Positions 1-12,899 of a DNA stretch of 64,000 nt are shown one piece after another; the stretch's first letter is position 1, and each line of letters starts with the position of its first letter. The translations under genes were made by a program, and so were the position numbers. The DNA is from Dipteris shenzhenensis (taxonomy: Eukaryota; Polypodiophyta; Polypodiopsida; Gleicheniales): NCBI GenBank assembly GCA_047967505.1, contig CM106539.1; one strand, given 5' to 3'. The notes beneath the pieces are model-generated. The model did not search any database, was not told where the DNA came from, and saw only the letters and a program-made list of their open reading frames with translations.

Positions 1-2843
1 GAAAGAAAATCTCCCTCTAGGCTAAAAAAAAATCAACATGATTCAAACCATTATTCATCAAGATGAATGTGTAGGATGGAAACAAGTGGCTTCATGAGGG
101 CTCATGGAAAGAACATTTCCCTCTATTGAAAGACATATGTTAGCACCAAAAATGTGTTCACAATGGCCCTTTCCAGGTGCTCGCTTGATTTTGACGTGCT
201 TAAATTGTCTTGCCCAATGGCATTGCACAAAGTAGACCACCTTACCACCACAACCAATCTCATGAAAAAAAGACTCCTTTAGTGTAGAAGGATCCTCACG
301 ATTGCGTACTTGGAACAATGTGCACATAGATTTCAAGCTACAGTGCTTAATCATTTCTATGTTACTATTCTTGTTCACAAAGATCCCAAATAAGGATTTG
401 TAGTTTAGGGTTTTAATTTCCCAAAAAAATTATTGGGCGACATATTATGTGACCAACTAGCATGCCCAAAATGACCCTTGATTTTACAAATAGACACTTT
501 GGACTCAAAGAGAGAGAGAGAGAGAGAGAGAGAGTAGCATGTGCTTGGTGGTGGAGGCACACATACCAAGGGCCTTTGTTTTCCTGGTGTTCTTGGTGAT
601 GGAGGTGCCACACATTCATTTTCAAAGGTAAACAAACTTCACTGTTAATGCTCCTTTAATTTCAAACATGTGATTCCTGCATAGACAAACAAATAGATTC
701 TTGATTTATGGGTGGTATTGAGATGAGAAGCATGTGGACAAATGTAAAGTAAAAGGTACATTAGGGGGAATGTTGGTAAATATTTAAAGTGAGAGCATTA
801 ACTAGTGACTTCTATGCCTTGAGATTGAAAATACACACTCACAAACCTCTTGAATACCCCTATATTAAGCATACCAGCATTCCTTCTATTAGTGGACACC
901 CACAATACTATAGGATGTGATTGCTCAACTTTATGGAGAAACATATGCACCACTTTATGGGTGGAAATTCTATGGGGGGTGGAGACTTTAAGAGAAACTT
1001 TACACATGTCTCAACTGAAGGTGACTCAGACTCACAAGCATGTAAGGAATTTATTTATAATATCTCAACAGCAAATACGCTATAACTTGCAACATTTCAA
1101 ACAAACAACCATTATATATTGATAGAAAAATTCAATATTATTGCAAAATGAATTCTAATTTTCAGTTGTTCAAATGAAAAGCATACAAAATTGCACCAGT
1201 TAATAGTCTTGATGCATTGCTAATAGAAGTAAGGAGAACCTTGTCCTCCCTTATCCATATAAGGTAAGTAGACAATAATAGAAGGAGAACCTTATCCCCT
1301 CCCCCTTATACCTTAGTTATCATGGCCTTGCCCTCTTCCTTTTCACCCCTCTTCTTTTCTCCACAACTAATTAATAGGAACTTCCCATTTTTCAATGTCA
1401 GGGGGAACATAGTGGTTAAAGCTCCTTGCCTCAATAAACTTCATTGCTTCTATAAATTATGCAAACCAAGTTTCCTACATAGCGATACGCTCTCCTTATT
1501 TATTGTAAAAAGGAAAAAGAAGATACAGAGTAGCATATCAGCCACCAAAGGCTTGATCTCTAGTCCTGGCAAGCAGTTTTGGCAAACTGCGTCAGCTCCA
1601 TATTCCTCTTCATTGAGATCTTAGCTAGCCGCGTTATATCAATAATTGCCTCTTGATGACTTAGTGTCCTGCTTCTTGGTTTCTCATAAACCACACTGTT
1701 TTGAAAGTTCCAGATCTTGGAGATCACGACTGCTTGCCCATCATATGCACTGCTTCATTCAATCTCCCTCTGTTACCTACGAGAGCCACTTTCCATGATA
1801 GATGGATGCTGATCTCATTCTTCTCAAGCCATTTGACAACTTCCACCACAAACTACATCTGGTGGGACATTCCCAAAAAATATGAAAGTGGGTTTCTCTT
1901 TCTGACTTTCATAGTAAGCAGAACAGAGATACTTATGGATTCCATTTAGTGAGTCTATCTTTAACTGGCAATTTACTCACTACTACTCTCTAGAGAAGTA
2001 GATTGAGCTTATGGAGGTGGTCGCTTTCCAAGTTCTCGCTGCCCTATGGAGCCACGTCATGTTATGATCAAAGGGTGCAACCTCTTTCCACTGATTCTGA
2101 ATCTCACTAGCGATCGTTTCTGCTTCTATCATCCTTGAAATCTTTGGCAGTCTCAGATGTACTAATCTGCTCAACACCAAGGATACGATGGCCCAGCCAA
2201 AGTTACGGAATTGAACCTGGCACAGAAGGGGCAGAGAGCCACAACCAGTATACATAGCAGATGAACTCACCCCCAATGAGGAGCATGCCTTAATTTCCCT
2301 CCTTTGATATGGTCCAAAGCTGGTCCAGGAGGGGGGCGAGAATGCCTCGAATGCCCTCAAGAGCTTCCATATCCGAAGGCTGGCAAGCTGCCAATGATGA
2401 GGAGTTGTTGGTATTCTTCGCAAAAGAAGAAGAAGAAGAAGAGGAGGCTGATAATACTACTATTGCACACCACCACCACCACCACCACAGGAGGTTCTTG
2501 TCGCCCCAGCTCATCTGCCACCTTCCCATGATACCCAGGTTGCTCATTTTCTCTCCTCCTCACTCCCTACATGATTCTCTTGCAGGAGGAGGAGGAGGAC
2601 GAGGAGGATTATGTGCTTTTATATGTCTCGTCCCCAATGAGCCTCGTCTTCCATGAGAGCGAGACCCCAAAAAGTGTTTTAAAAAACCACATTTTTCCTT
2701 GGCATGCATCCAAAATAAAGCAAAAAAGTCAACATGATTCAAGCCATTATTCATCAAGAGAACAAAAAAGTTAACATGATTCAAACCATTATTCATCCAG
2801 CGAATCTCTAGGATGGAAACATGTGGCTTCATGAGGGCTCATG
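1..2843. repeat. Tandem array unit 1 (about 2.84 kb)
   Basis: First whole copy of a head-to-tail repeat. The sequence at position 1 recurs at 2844, 5702 and 8547 with only scattered substitutions over the whole length. The unit holds a GA microsatellite (about 510-534), a short CTT/GAA tract and a CAC tract near 2425-2490, a GGA tract near 2584, and an internal imperfect duplication of about 100 bp at its end (2777-2980). Its minus strand resembles decayed LINE protein in the 1700-2420 part, which lines up with the LINE reverse transcriptase in copy 4. No intact gene is seen; open frames over 100 codons repeat in every copy and carry no recognised intact domain. The array probably continues left of the window. 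Confidence 0.95.
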
Positions 2844-5701
2844 GAAAGAAAATCTCCCTCTAGGCTAAAAAAAAATCAACATGATTCAAACCATTATTCA
2901 TCAAGATGAATGTGTAGGATGGAAACAAGTGGCTTCATGAGGGCTCATGGAAAGAACATTTCCCTCTATTGAAAGACATATGTTAGCACCAAAAATGTGT
3001 TCACAATGGCCCTTTCCAGGTGCTCGCTTGATTTTGACGTGCTTAAATTGTCTTGCCCAATGGCATTGCACAAAGTAGACCACCTTACCACCACAACCAA
3101 TCTCATGAAAAAAAGACTCCTTTAGTGTAGAAGGATCCTCACGATTGCGTACTTGGAACAATGTGCACATAGATTTCAAGCTACAGTGCTTAATCATTTC
3201 TATGTTACTATTCTTGTTCACAAAGATCCCAAATAAGGATTTGTAGTTTAGGGTTTTAATTTCCCAAAAAAATTATTGGGCGACATATTATGTGACCAAC
3301 TAGCATGCCCAAAATGACCCTTGATTTTACAAATAGACACTTTGGACTCAAAGAGAGAGAGAGAGAGAGAGAGAGAGTAGCATGTGCTTGGTGGTGGAGG
3401 CACACATACCAAGGGCCTTTGTTTTCCTGGTGTTCTTGGTGATGGAGGTGCCACACATTCATTTTCAAAGGTAAACAAACTTCACTGTTAATGCTCCTTT
3501 AATTTCAAACATGTGATACCTGCATAGACAAACAAATAGATTCTTGATTTATGGGTGGTATTGAGATGAGAAGCATGTGGACAAATGTAAAGTAAAAGGT
3601 ACATTAGGGGGAATGTTGGTAAATATTTAAAGTGAGAGCATTAACTAGTGACTTCTATGCCTTGAGATTGAAAATACACACTCACAAACCTCTTGAATAC
3701 CCCTATATTAAGCATACCAGCATTCCTTCTATTAGTGGACACCCACAATACTATAGGATGTGATTGCTCAACTTTATGGAGAAACATATGCACCACTTTA
3801 TGGGTGGAAATTCTATGGGGGGTGGAGACTTTAAGAGAAACTTTACACATGTCTCAACTGAAGGTGACTCAGACTCACAAGCATGTAAGGAATTTATTTA
3901 TAATATCTCAACAGCAAATACGCTATAACTTGCAACATTTCAAACAAACAACCATTATATATTGATAGAAAAATTCAATATTATTGCAAAATGAATTCTA
4001 ATTTTCAGTTGTTCAAATGAAAAGCATACAAAATTGCACCAGTTAATAGTCTTGATGCATTGCTAATAGAAGTAAGGAGAACCTTGTCCTCCCTTATCCA
4101 TATAAGGTAAGTAGACAATAATAGAAGGAGAACCTTATCCCCTCCCCCTTTTACCTTAGTTATCATGGCCTTGCCCTCTTCCTTTTCACCCCTCTTCTTT
4201 TCTCCACAACTAATTAATAGGAACTTCCCATTTTTCAATGTCAGGGGGAACATAGTGGTTAAAGCTCCTTGCCTCAATAAACTTCATTGCTTCTATAAAT
4301 TATGCAAACCAAGTTTCCTACATAGTGATACACTCTCCTTATTTATTGTAAAAAGGAAAAAGAAGATACAGAGTAGCATATCAGCCACCAAAGGCTTGAT
4401 CTCTAGTCCTGGCAAGCAGTTTTGGCAAACTGCGTCAGCTCCATATTCCTCTTCATTGAGATCTTAGCTAGCCGCGTTATATCAATAATTGCCTCTTGAT
4501 GACTTAGTGTCCTGCTTCTTGGTTTCTCATAAACCACACTGTTTTGAAAGTTCCAGATCTTGGAGATCACGACTGCTTGCCCATCATATGCACTGCTTCA
4601 TTCAATCTCCCTCTGTTACCTACGAGAGCCACTTTCCATGATAGATGGATGCTGATCTCATTCTTCTCAAGCCATTTGACAACTTCCACCACAAACTACA
4701 TCTGGTGGGACATTCCCAAAAAATATGAAAGTGGGTTTCTCTTTCTGACTTTCATAGTAAGCAGAACAGAGATACTTATGGATTCCATTTAGTGAGTCTA
4801 TCTTTAACTGGCAATTTACTCACTACTACTCTCTAGAGAAGTAGATTGAGCTTATGGAGGTGGTCGCTTTCCAAGTTCTCGCTGCCCTATGGAGCCACGT
4901 CATGTTATGATCAAAGGGTGCAACCTCTTTCCACTGATTATGAATCTCACTAGCAATCGTTTCTGCTTCTATCATCCTTGAAATCTTTGGCAGTCTCAGA
5001 TGTACTAATCTGCTCAACACCAAGGATACGATGGCCCAGCCAAAGTTACGGAATTGAACCTGGCACAGAAGGGGCAGAGAGCCACAACCAGTATACATAG
5101 CAGATGAACTCACCCCCAATGAGGAGCATGCCTTAATTTCCCTCCTTTGATATGGTCCAAAGCTGGTCCAGGAGGGGGGCGAGAATGCCTCGAATGCCCT
5201 CAAGAGCTTCCATATCCGAAGGCTGGCAAGCTGCCAATGATGAGGAGTTGTTGGTATTCTTCGCAAAAGAAGAAGAAGAAGAAGAGGAGGCTGATAATAC
5301 TACTATTGCACACCACCACCACCACCACCACAGGAGGTTCTTGTTGCCCCAGCTCATCTGCCACCTTCCCATGATACCCAGGTTGCTCATTTTCTCTCCT
5401 CCTCACTCCCTACATGATTCTCTTGCAGGAGGAGGAGGAGGAGGAGGACGAGGAGGACGAGGAGGATTATGTGCTTTTATATGTCTCGTCCCCAATGAGC
5501 CTCGTCTTCCATGAGAGCGAGACCCCAAAAAGTGTTTTAAAAAACCACATTTTTCCTTGGCATGCATCCAAAATAAAGCAAAAAAGTCAACATGATTCAA
5601 GCCATTATTCATCAAGAGAACAAAAAAGTTAACATGATTCAAACCATTATTCATCCAGCGAATCTCTAGGATGGAAACATGTGGCTTCATGAGGGCTCAT
5701 G
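2844..5701. repeat. Tandem array unit 2 (2858 bp)
   Basis: Second copy of the repeat. It is 15 bp longer than copy 1, mainly because the GGA/GAC tract near 5429-5465 is expanded. Substitutions against copy 1 are few (for example 4326 and 4332 in a block that is otherwise unchanged). Confidence 0.95.
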
Positions 5702-6206
5702 GAAAGAAAATCTCCCTCTAGGCTAAAAAAAAATCAACATGATTCAAACCATTATTCATCAAGATGAATGTGTAGGATGGAAACAAGTGGCTTCATGAGG
5801 GCTCATGGAAAGAACATTTCCCTCTATTGAAAGACATATGTTAGCACCAAAAATGTGTTCACAATGGCCCTTTCCAGGTGCTCGCTTGATTTTGACGTGC
5901 TTAAATTGTCTTGCCCAATGGCATTGCACAAAGTAGACCACCTTACCACCACAACCAATCTCATGAAAAAAAGACTCCTTTAGTGTAGAAGGATCCTCAC
6001 GATTGCGTACTTGGAACAATGTGCACATAGATTTCAAGCTACAGTGCTTAATCATTTCTATGTTACTATTCTTGTTCACAAAGATCCCAAATAAGGATTT
6101 GTAGTTTAGGGTTTTAATTTCCCAAAAAAATTATTGGGCGACATATTATGTGACCAACTAGCATGCCCAAAATGACCCTTGATTTTACAAATAGACACTT
6201 TGGACT

Positions 6207-6240
<34 letters not shown>

Positions 6241-8546
6241 CATGTGCTTGGTGGTGGAGGCACACATACCAAGGGCCTTTGTTTTCCTGGTGTTCTTGGT
6301 GATGGAGGTGCCACACATTCATTTTCAAAGGTAAACAAACTTCACTGTTAATGCTCCTTTAATTTCAAACATGTGATACCTGCATAGACAAACAAATAGA
6401 TTCTTGATTTATGGGTGGTATTGAGATGAGAAGCATGTGGACAAATGTAAAGTAAAAGGTACATTAGGGGGAATGTTGGTAAATATTTAAAGTGAGAGCA
6501 TTAACTAGTGACTTCTATGCCTTGAGATTGAAAATACACACTCACAAACCTCTTGAATACCCCTATATTAAGCATACCAGCATTCCTTCTATTAGTGGAC
6601 ACCCACAATACTATAGGATGTGATTGCTCAACTTTATGGAGAAACATATGCACCACTTTATGGGTGGAAATTCTATGGGGGGTGGAGACTTTAAGAGAAA
6701 CTTTACACATGTCTCAACTGAAGGTGACTCAGACTCACAAGCATGTAAGGAATTTATTTATAATATCTCAACAGCAAATACGCTATAACTTGCAACATTT
6801 CAAACAAACAACCATTATATATTGATAGAAAAATTCAATATTATTGCAAAATGAATTCTAATTTTCAGTTGTTCAAATGAAAAGCATACAAAATTGCACC
6901 AGTTAATAGTCTTGATGCATTGCTAATAGAAGTAAGGAGAACCTTGTCCTCCCTTATCCATATAAGGTAAGTAGACAATAATAGAAGGAGAACCTTATCC
7001 CCTCCCCCTTATACCTTAGTTATCATGGCCTTGCCCTCTTCCTTTTCACCCCTCTTCTTTTCTCCACAACTAATTAATAGGAACTTCCCATTTTTCAATG
7101 TCAGGGGGAACATAGTGGTTAAAGCTCCTTGCCTCAATAAACTTCATTGCTTCTATAAATTATGCAAACCAAGTTTCCTACATAGCGATACGCTCTCCTT
7201 ATTTATTGTAAAAAGGAAAAAGAAGATACAGAGTAGCATATCAGCCACCAAAGGCTTGATCTCTAGTCCTGGCAAGCAGTTTTGGCAAACTGCGTCAGCT
7301 CCATATTCCTCTTCATTGAGATCTTAGCTAGCCGCGTTATATCAATAATTGCCTCTTGATGACTTAGTGTCCTGCTTCTTGGTTTCTCATAAACCACACT
7401 GTTTTGAAAGTTCCAGATCTTGGAGATCACGACTGCTTGCCCATCATATGCACTGCTTCATTCAATCTCCCTCTGTTACCTACGAGAGCCACTTTCCATG
7501 ATAGATGGACGCTGATCTCATTCTTCTCAAGCCATTTGACAACTTCCACCACAAACTACATCTGGTGGGACATTCCCAAAAAATATGAAAGTGGGTTTCT
7601 CTTTCTGACTTTCATAGTAAGCAGAACAGAGATACTTATGGATTCCATTTAGTGAGTCTATCTTTAACTGGCAATTTACTCACTACTACTCTCTAGAGAA
7701 GTAGATTGAGCTTATGGAGGTGGTCGCTTTCCAAGTTCTCGCTGCCCTATGGAGCCACGTCATGTTATGATCAAAGGGTGCAACCTCTTTCCACTGATTC
7801 TGAATCTCACTAGCGATCGTTTCTGCTTCTATCATCCTTGAAATCTTTGGCAGTCTCAGATGTACTAATCTGCTCAACACCAAGGATACGATGGCCCAGC
7901 CAAAGTTACGGAATTGAACCTGGCACAGAAGGGGCAGAGAGCCACAACCAGTATACATAGCAGATGAACTCACCCCCAATGAGGAGCATGCCTTAATTTC
8001 CCTCCTTTGATATGGTCCAAAGCTGGTCCAGGAGGGGGGCGAGAATGCCTCGAATGCCCTCAAGAGCTTCCATATCCGAAGGCTGGCAAGCTGCCAATGA
8101 TGAGGAGTTGTTGGTATTCTTCGCAAAAGAAGAAGAAGAAGAAGAGGAGGCTGATAATACTACTATTGCACACCACCACCACCACCACCACAGGAGGTTC
8201 TTGTCGCCCCAGCTCATCTGCCACCTTCCCATGATACCCAGGTTGCTCATTTTCTCTCCTCCTCACTCCCTACATGATTCTCTTGCAGGAGGAGGAGGAG
8301 GACGAGGAGGATTATGTGCTTTTATATGTCTCGTCCCCAATGAGCCTCGTCTTCCATGAGAGCGAGACCCCAAAAAGTGTTTTAAAAAACCACATTTTTC
8401 CTTGGCATGCATCCAAAATAAAGCAAAAAAGTCAACATGATTCAAGCCATTATTCATCAAGAGAACAAAAAAGTTAACATGATTCAAACCATTATTCATC
8501 CAGCGAATCTCTAGGATGGAAACACGTGGCTTCATGAGGGCTCATG
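5702..8546. repeat. Tandem array unit 3 (2845 bp)
   Basis: Third copy of the repeat, nearly identical to copies 1 and 2; the GA tract near 6210-6237 is a few bases longer and the GGA tract is short, as in copy 1. Confidence 0.95.
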
Positions 8547-11500
8547 GAAAGAAAATCTCCCTCTAGGCTAAAAAAAAATCAACATGATTCAAACCATTAT
8601 TCATCAAGATGAATGTGTAGGATGGAAACAAGTGGCTTCATGAGGGCTCATGGAAAGAACATTTCCCTCTATTGAAAGACATATGTTAGCACCAAAAATG
8701 TGTTCACAATGGCCCTTTCCAGGTGCTCGCTTGATTTTGACGTGCTTAAATTGTCTTGCCCAATGGCATTGCACAAAGTAGACCACCTTACCACCACAAC
8801 CAATCTCATGAAAAAAAGACTCCTTTAGTGTAGAAGGATCCTCACGATTGCGTACTTGGAACAATGTGCACATAGATTTCAAGCTACAGTGCTTAATCAT
8901 TTCTATGTTACTATTCTTGTTCACAAAGATCCCAAATAAGAATTTGTAGTTTAGGGTTTTAATTTCCCAAAAAAATTATTGGGCGACATATTATGTGACC
9001 AACTAGCATGCCCAAAATGACCCTTGATTTTACAAATAGACACTTTGGACTCAAAGAGAGAGAGAGAGAGAGAGAGAGAGTAGCATGTGCTTGGTGGTGG
9101 AGGCACACATACCAAGGGCCTTTGTTTTCCTGGTGTTCTTGGTGATGGAGGTGCCACACATTCATTTTCAAAGGTAAACAAACTTCACTGTTAATGCTCC
9201 TTTAATTTCAAACATGTGATACCTGCATAGACAAACAAATAGATTCTTGATTTATGGGTGGTATTGAGATGAGAAGCATGTGGACAAATGTAAAGTAAAA
9301 GGTACATTAGGGGGAATGTTGGTAAATATTTAAAGTGAGAGCATTAACTAGTGACTTCTATGCCTTGAGATTGAAAATACACACTCACAAACCTCTTGAA
9401 TACCCCTATATTAAGCATACCAGCATTCCTTCTATTAGTGGACACCCACAATACTATAGGATGTGATTGCTCAACTTTATGGAGAAACATATGCACCACT
9501 TTATGGGTGGAAATTCTATGGGGGGTGGAGACTTTAAGAGAAACTTTACACATGTCTCAACTGAAGGTGACTCAGACTCACAAGCATGTAAGGAATTTAT
9601 TTATAATATCTCAACAGCAAATACGCTATAACTTGCAACATTTCAAACAAACAACCATTATATATTGATAGAAAAATTCAATATTATTGCAAAATGAATT
9701 CTAATTTTCAGTTGTTCAAATGAAAAGCATACAAAATTGCACCAGTTAATAGTCTTGATGCATTGCTAATAGAAGTAAGGAGAACCTTGTCCTCCCTTAT
9801 CCATATAAGGTAAGTAGACAATAATAGAAGGAGAACCTTATCCCCTCCCCCTTATACCTTAGTTATCATGGCCTTGCCCTCTTCCTTTTCACCCCTCTTC
9901 TTTTCTCCACAACTAATTAATAGGAACTTCCCATTTTTCAATGTCAGGGGGAACATAGTGGTTAAAGCTCCTTGCCTCAATAAACTTCATTGCTTCTATA
10001 AATTATGCAAACCAAGTTTCCTACATAGCGATACGCTCTCCTTATTTATTGTAAAAAGGAAAAAGAAGATACAAAGTAGCATATCAGCCACCAAAGGCTT
10101 GATCTCTAGTCTTGGCAAGCAGTTTTGGCAAACTGCGTCAGCTCCATATTCCTCTTCATTGAGATCTTAGCTAGCCGCGTTATCTCAATAATTGCCTCTT
10201 GATGACTTAGTGTCCTGATTCTTGGTTTCTCATAAACCACACTGTTTTGAAAGCTCCAGATCTTGGAGATCACGACTTCTTGCCCATCATATGCACTGCT
10301 TCATTCAATCTCCCTCTGTTACCCACGAGAGCTACTTTCCATGATAGATGGATGCTGATCTCATTCTTCTCAAGCCATTTGACAACTTCCACCACAAACT
10401 ACATCTGGTGGGACATTCGCAAAAAATATGAAAGTGGGTTTCTCTTTCTGACTTTCATAGCAAGCAGAACATAGATTCTTATGGATTCCATTTAGTGAGT
10501 CTATCTTTAACTGGCAATTTACTCACTACTACTCTCTAGAGAAGTAGATTGAGCTTATGGAGGTGGTCGCTTTCCAGGTTCTCGCTACCCTATGGAGCCA
10601 CGTCATCTTATGATCAAAGGGTGCAACCTCTTTCCACTGATTTTGAATCTCATTAGCAATCGTTTCTGCTTTTATCATCCTTGAAATCTTTGGCAGAGCA
10701 TACATGCAATGGCTTTCTTGAAGGTGACACAAAGCCCTTGTAATCGCTTGAGGGTTTAAGCACCATACTTGGTGGCCAGGTTCGCTTATGATTCATTCAC
10801 CACCACCCTCTCCCTCGAGCACAATTCAAACCTGTCTGCTATCACACCCTTAGGCAACCAATCATTTGTCCTTGGATCCTAGATATCTCTAAAGATCTTA
10901 AGACCTTTGTGGAACAACGTTCTCACCACTCTTGGGGCATTGAACAATACATCTCCATTCATCAAAGGCCCAATTCGATAGCTAAAGCAATCGGCCTAGA
11001 GATCTTTGTCTTGTCCACTTGCATCCTCTTACCTTTTTTTTCAAATCTGCAGCATCTTTGTTAAAGTTTCAAATTGCTTCACCTACACAAGGAAATCCCC
11101 CAATACCAGATCATGCCATGGTTCATCACATCTTGAGGGCCGCCGTTCTGGCCTATCCCTAGTAACAAGCTACTTCCACCCACGGTGGCTTCAAGTGCAA
11201 CTGCAGGAGCCATTTGCTGCATAGATTCTCACACTTCCTCTTAGTTCTTTCCAGCCTAAATCCTCCACCAACTTTTGGTGAACTAATGGAGTCCCATGGC
11301 ACCGAATGCCACTAGTCTTTCCATAAGAACTTGTCTCTGATCGCTTTATCTAACAAATTCAAAGAGGCTTCAGCAAAGGGAAAAGAAGTTAAGGCAAATA
11401 CTATGTATGTAGATTGACTATGCTTAGCTATCACCAATCTCCTTGCAAAGAACAACTTCTTATCCATCCATTTATTGAAATTACCTTTCAATTTCTAAAG

Positions 11501-12315
11501 AAGCCACTCAAACCTATCCTTAAGGGAAATCCCAAAGCCAACTACATAGCCCAGGTATTTGATAATTTAACTAGGTGTTGTCCATTGAAAATGGAATTTG
11601 TTTGCCCAATTTGGGACATGATCCCAACCCAGCTAGGGTGCTAGACTTTGTGCGATTCACCCTTGAGTCGGAGATTGTTGTAAAGTCATCATACACTTTG
11701 AGGAGTTTGTGATATTACTCTCCGTGCCAAGAAACATGCTTGTGTTATCATCACTGAAAAATTGTGAACAAAAGGTATGATCAAGCCAAGATTCATATAA
11801 TGATCTAGTTGGCACAAACGGGGGTTCAGTTGCAATTGCAAACAAGAGGGGTGCCAATGAGCACCCTTGTCAAATCGACCTCTGTAGTCTGAACTGCTTA
11901 TAAAAGTACCTGGCATTGACTAAAATTCTTGCAAATGCATTTGAGAACAACCACCTTGTAAGCCTACAGAAGCCTTCGCCAAAACCAAGCCTTCTACATG
12001 GTCTTGAGGATAAAGTCCCAACTTAGCCTGTCATAGGCCATTTCTAAATCCAAATTTAGCATCACAAAATTTCATTAAGTGTTATAGCATAATCAATAGC
12101 TAGAATCACATTCAAAACTGCATCCTGTATGTTTCTTCCATTAACAAAAGCATAATGTCTCGGATGTACTAATATGCTCAACACCAAGGATACGATGGCC
12201 CAGCCAAAGTTAAGGAATTGGACTTGGCACTGGAAGGGGTAGAGAGCCACAACCAGTATACATAGCAGATGAACTCACCCCCAATGAGGAGCATGCCTTA
12301 ATTTCCCTCCTTTGA
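8547..12315. repeat. Tandem array unit 4, long form, truncated
   Basis: Fourth and last copy. It follows the unit from 8547 to 10696, is then interrupted by 1460 bp absent from copies 1-3 (10697-12156), resumes at 12157 and stops at 12315, where the unit is replaced by gypsy sequence. Its homologous parts are visibly more diverged near the extra segment than copies 1-3 are from each other. Because the extra segment is a continuation of LINE reverse transcriptase, the long form is probably ancestral and copies 1-3 a deletion derivative that was amplified. Confidence 0.85.
10697..12290 (-). pseudogene. LINE (non-LTR) reverse transcriptase remnant
   Basis: Minus-strand translation shows the RT core of a plant LINE: a FVNGRNIQDAVL block at about 12110-12150, LDLEMAYDRLSWDFILK at about 12000-12058, and APLLFAIATEP near 11820-11860, in the expected N-to-C order. 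The frames are broken by several stops and shifts, and the usual YADD-type box cannot be read in one clean frame. It lies inside the last tandem unit and supplies the sequence missing from units 1-3. The protein would reverse-transcribe the LINE RNA at a nicked target; this copy cannot encode a working enzyme. The LINE assignment is firm from the motif order; the family is not determined. Confidence 0.75.
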
Positions 12316-12898
12316 GAATACAAGGACTACATGGCCTGGAAGTATACAGACATGAAGGGTGTGCCTTTGAAGTCATGCAGCACACTATACCCATGATAGA
12401 TGGCATTAGGCCAGTGCGACAAAGTCCCTATCCTATGAATCCTAAATATGCGCTCATAGTGAGGGAGGAGATCCAAAAACTCATAGATGCAGGGATCATC
12501 TATGAGATAGAGCATATAGATTGGGTATCACCCATTATGATAGTCCTAAAGAAGAATGGAAAAATTTGAGTGTGTGTGGACTTGAAAAAGGTCAATGCCG
12601 CCACAAGGCGCGACCACTACCCATTGCCTTTCATGGAACATGTTTTAGAAAGAGTAGCCAGGAAGGAGGTATCCATCACCCTGGAAGATCATCATTAAAC
12701 TATTTTTACAACCAAATGGGGTGTGTATGTGGCCAAGGTGATGATATTTCAACTATGGCTGATGATCATTGCCTTCAAGAAGTACCTAAGGGCCCCTTCA
12801 TAGGCGTCTTCTTGGATGACTTGTGCGTGAATTCGAGATAGGATGATCATCTGAAATACCTAAAGCTAGTCCTTGAGAGGTGCAGGTTGTACCGAATA
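12316..12898 (+). pseudogene. Ty3/gypsy reverse transcriptase fragment
   Basis: The plus strand begins abruptly at the end of the tandem array and reads as the N-terminal part of a Ty3/gypsy RT: an RQSPYPMNPKY block, EIQKLIDAGII, VSPIMIVLKKNGKI, then after an in-frame TGA VCVDLKKVN and YPLPF. Motifs after 12700 are degenerate, and a catalytic-site-like FLDDLCV occurs in another frame near 12809. The 3' end runs directly into LINE sequence of the opposite strand near 12898. It is a truncated, frame-broken relic with no LTR or other pol domain attached. Confidence 0.8.
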
Positions 12899-12899
12899 T

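Noticed and set aside
58-378. BED-type zinc finger of a hAT transposase in the tandem unit (minus strand)
   Set aside because: Cys/His residues are present in a roughly suitable order (CHWARQFKHVKIKRAPGKGH) but spacing is wrong and no transposase follows; too weak to report.
2304-2656. Poly-His/poly-Glu/poly-Trp open frames in each tandem unit
   Set aside because: They are translations of GAA, CAC and GGA microsatellites, appear on both strands, and change with repeat length between units.
1-12315. CRISPR-like or rDNA-like array
   Set aside because: The repeats are whole 2.85-kb units without spacers and carry no rRNA sequence.
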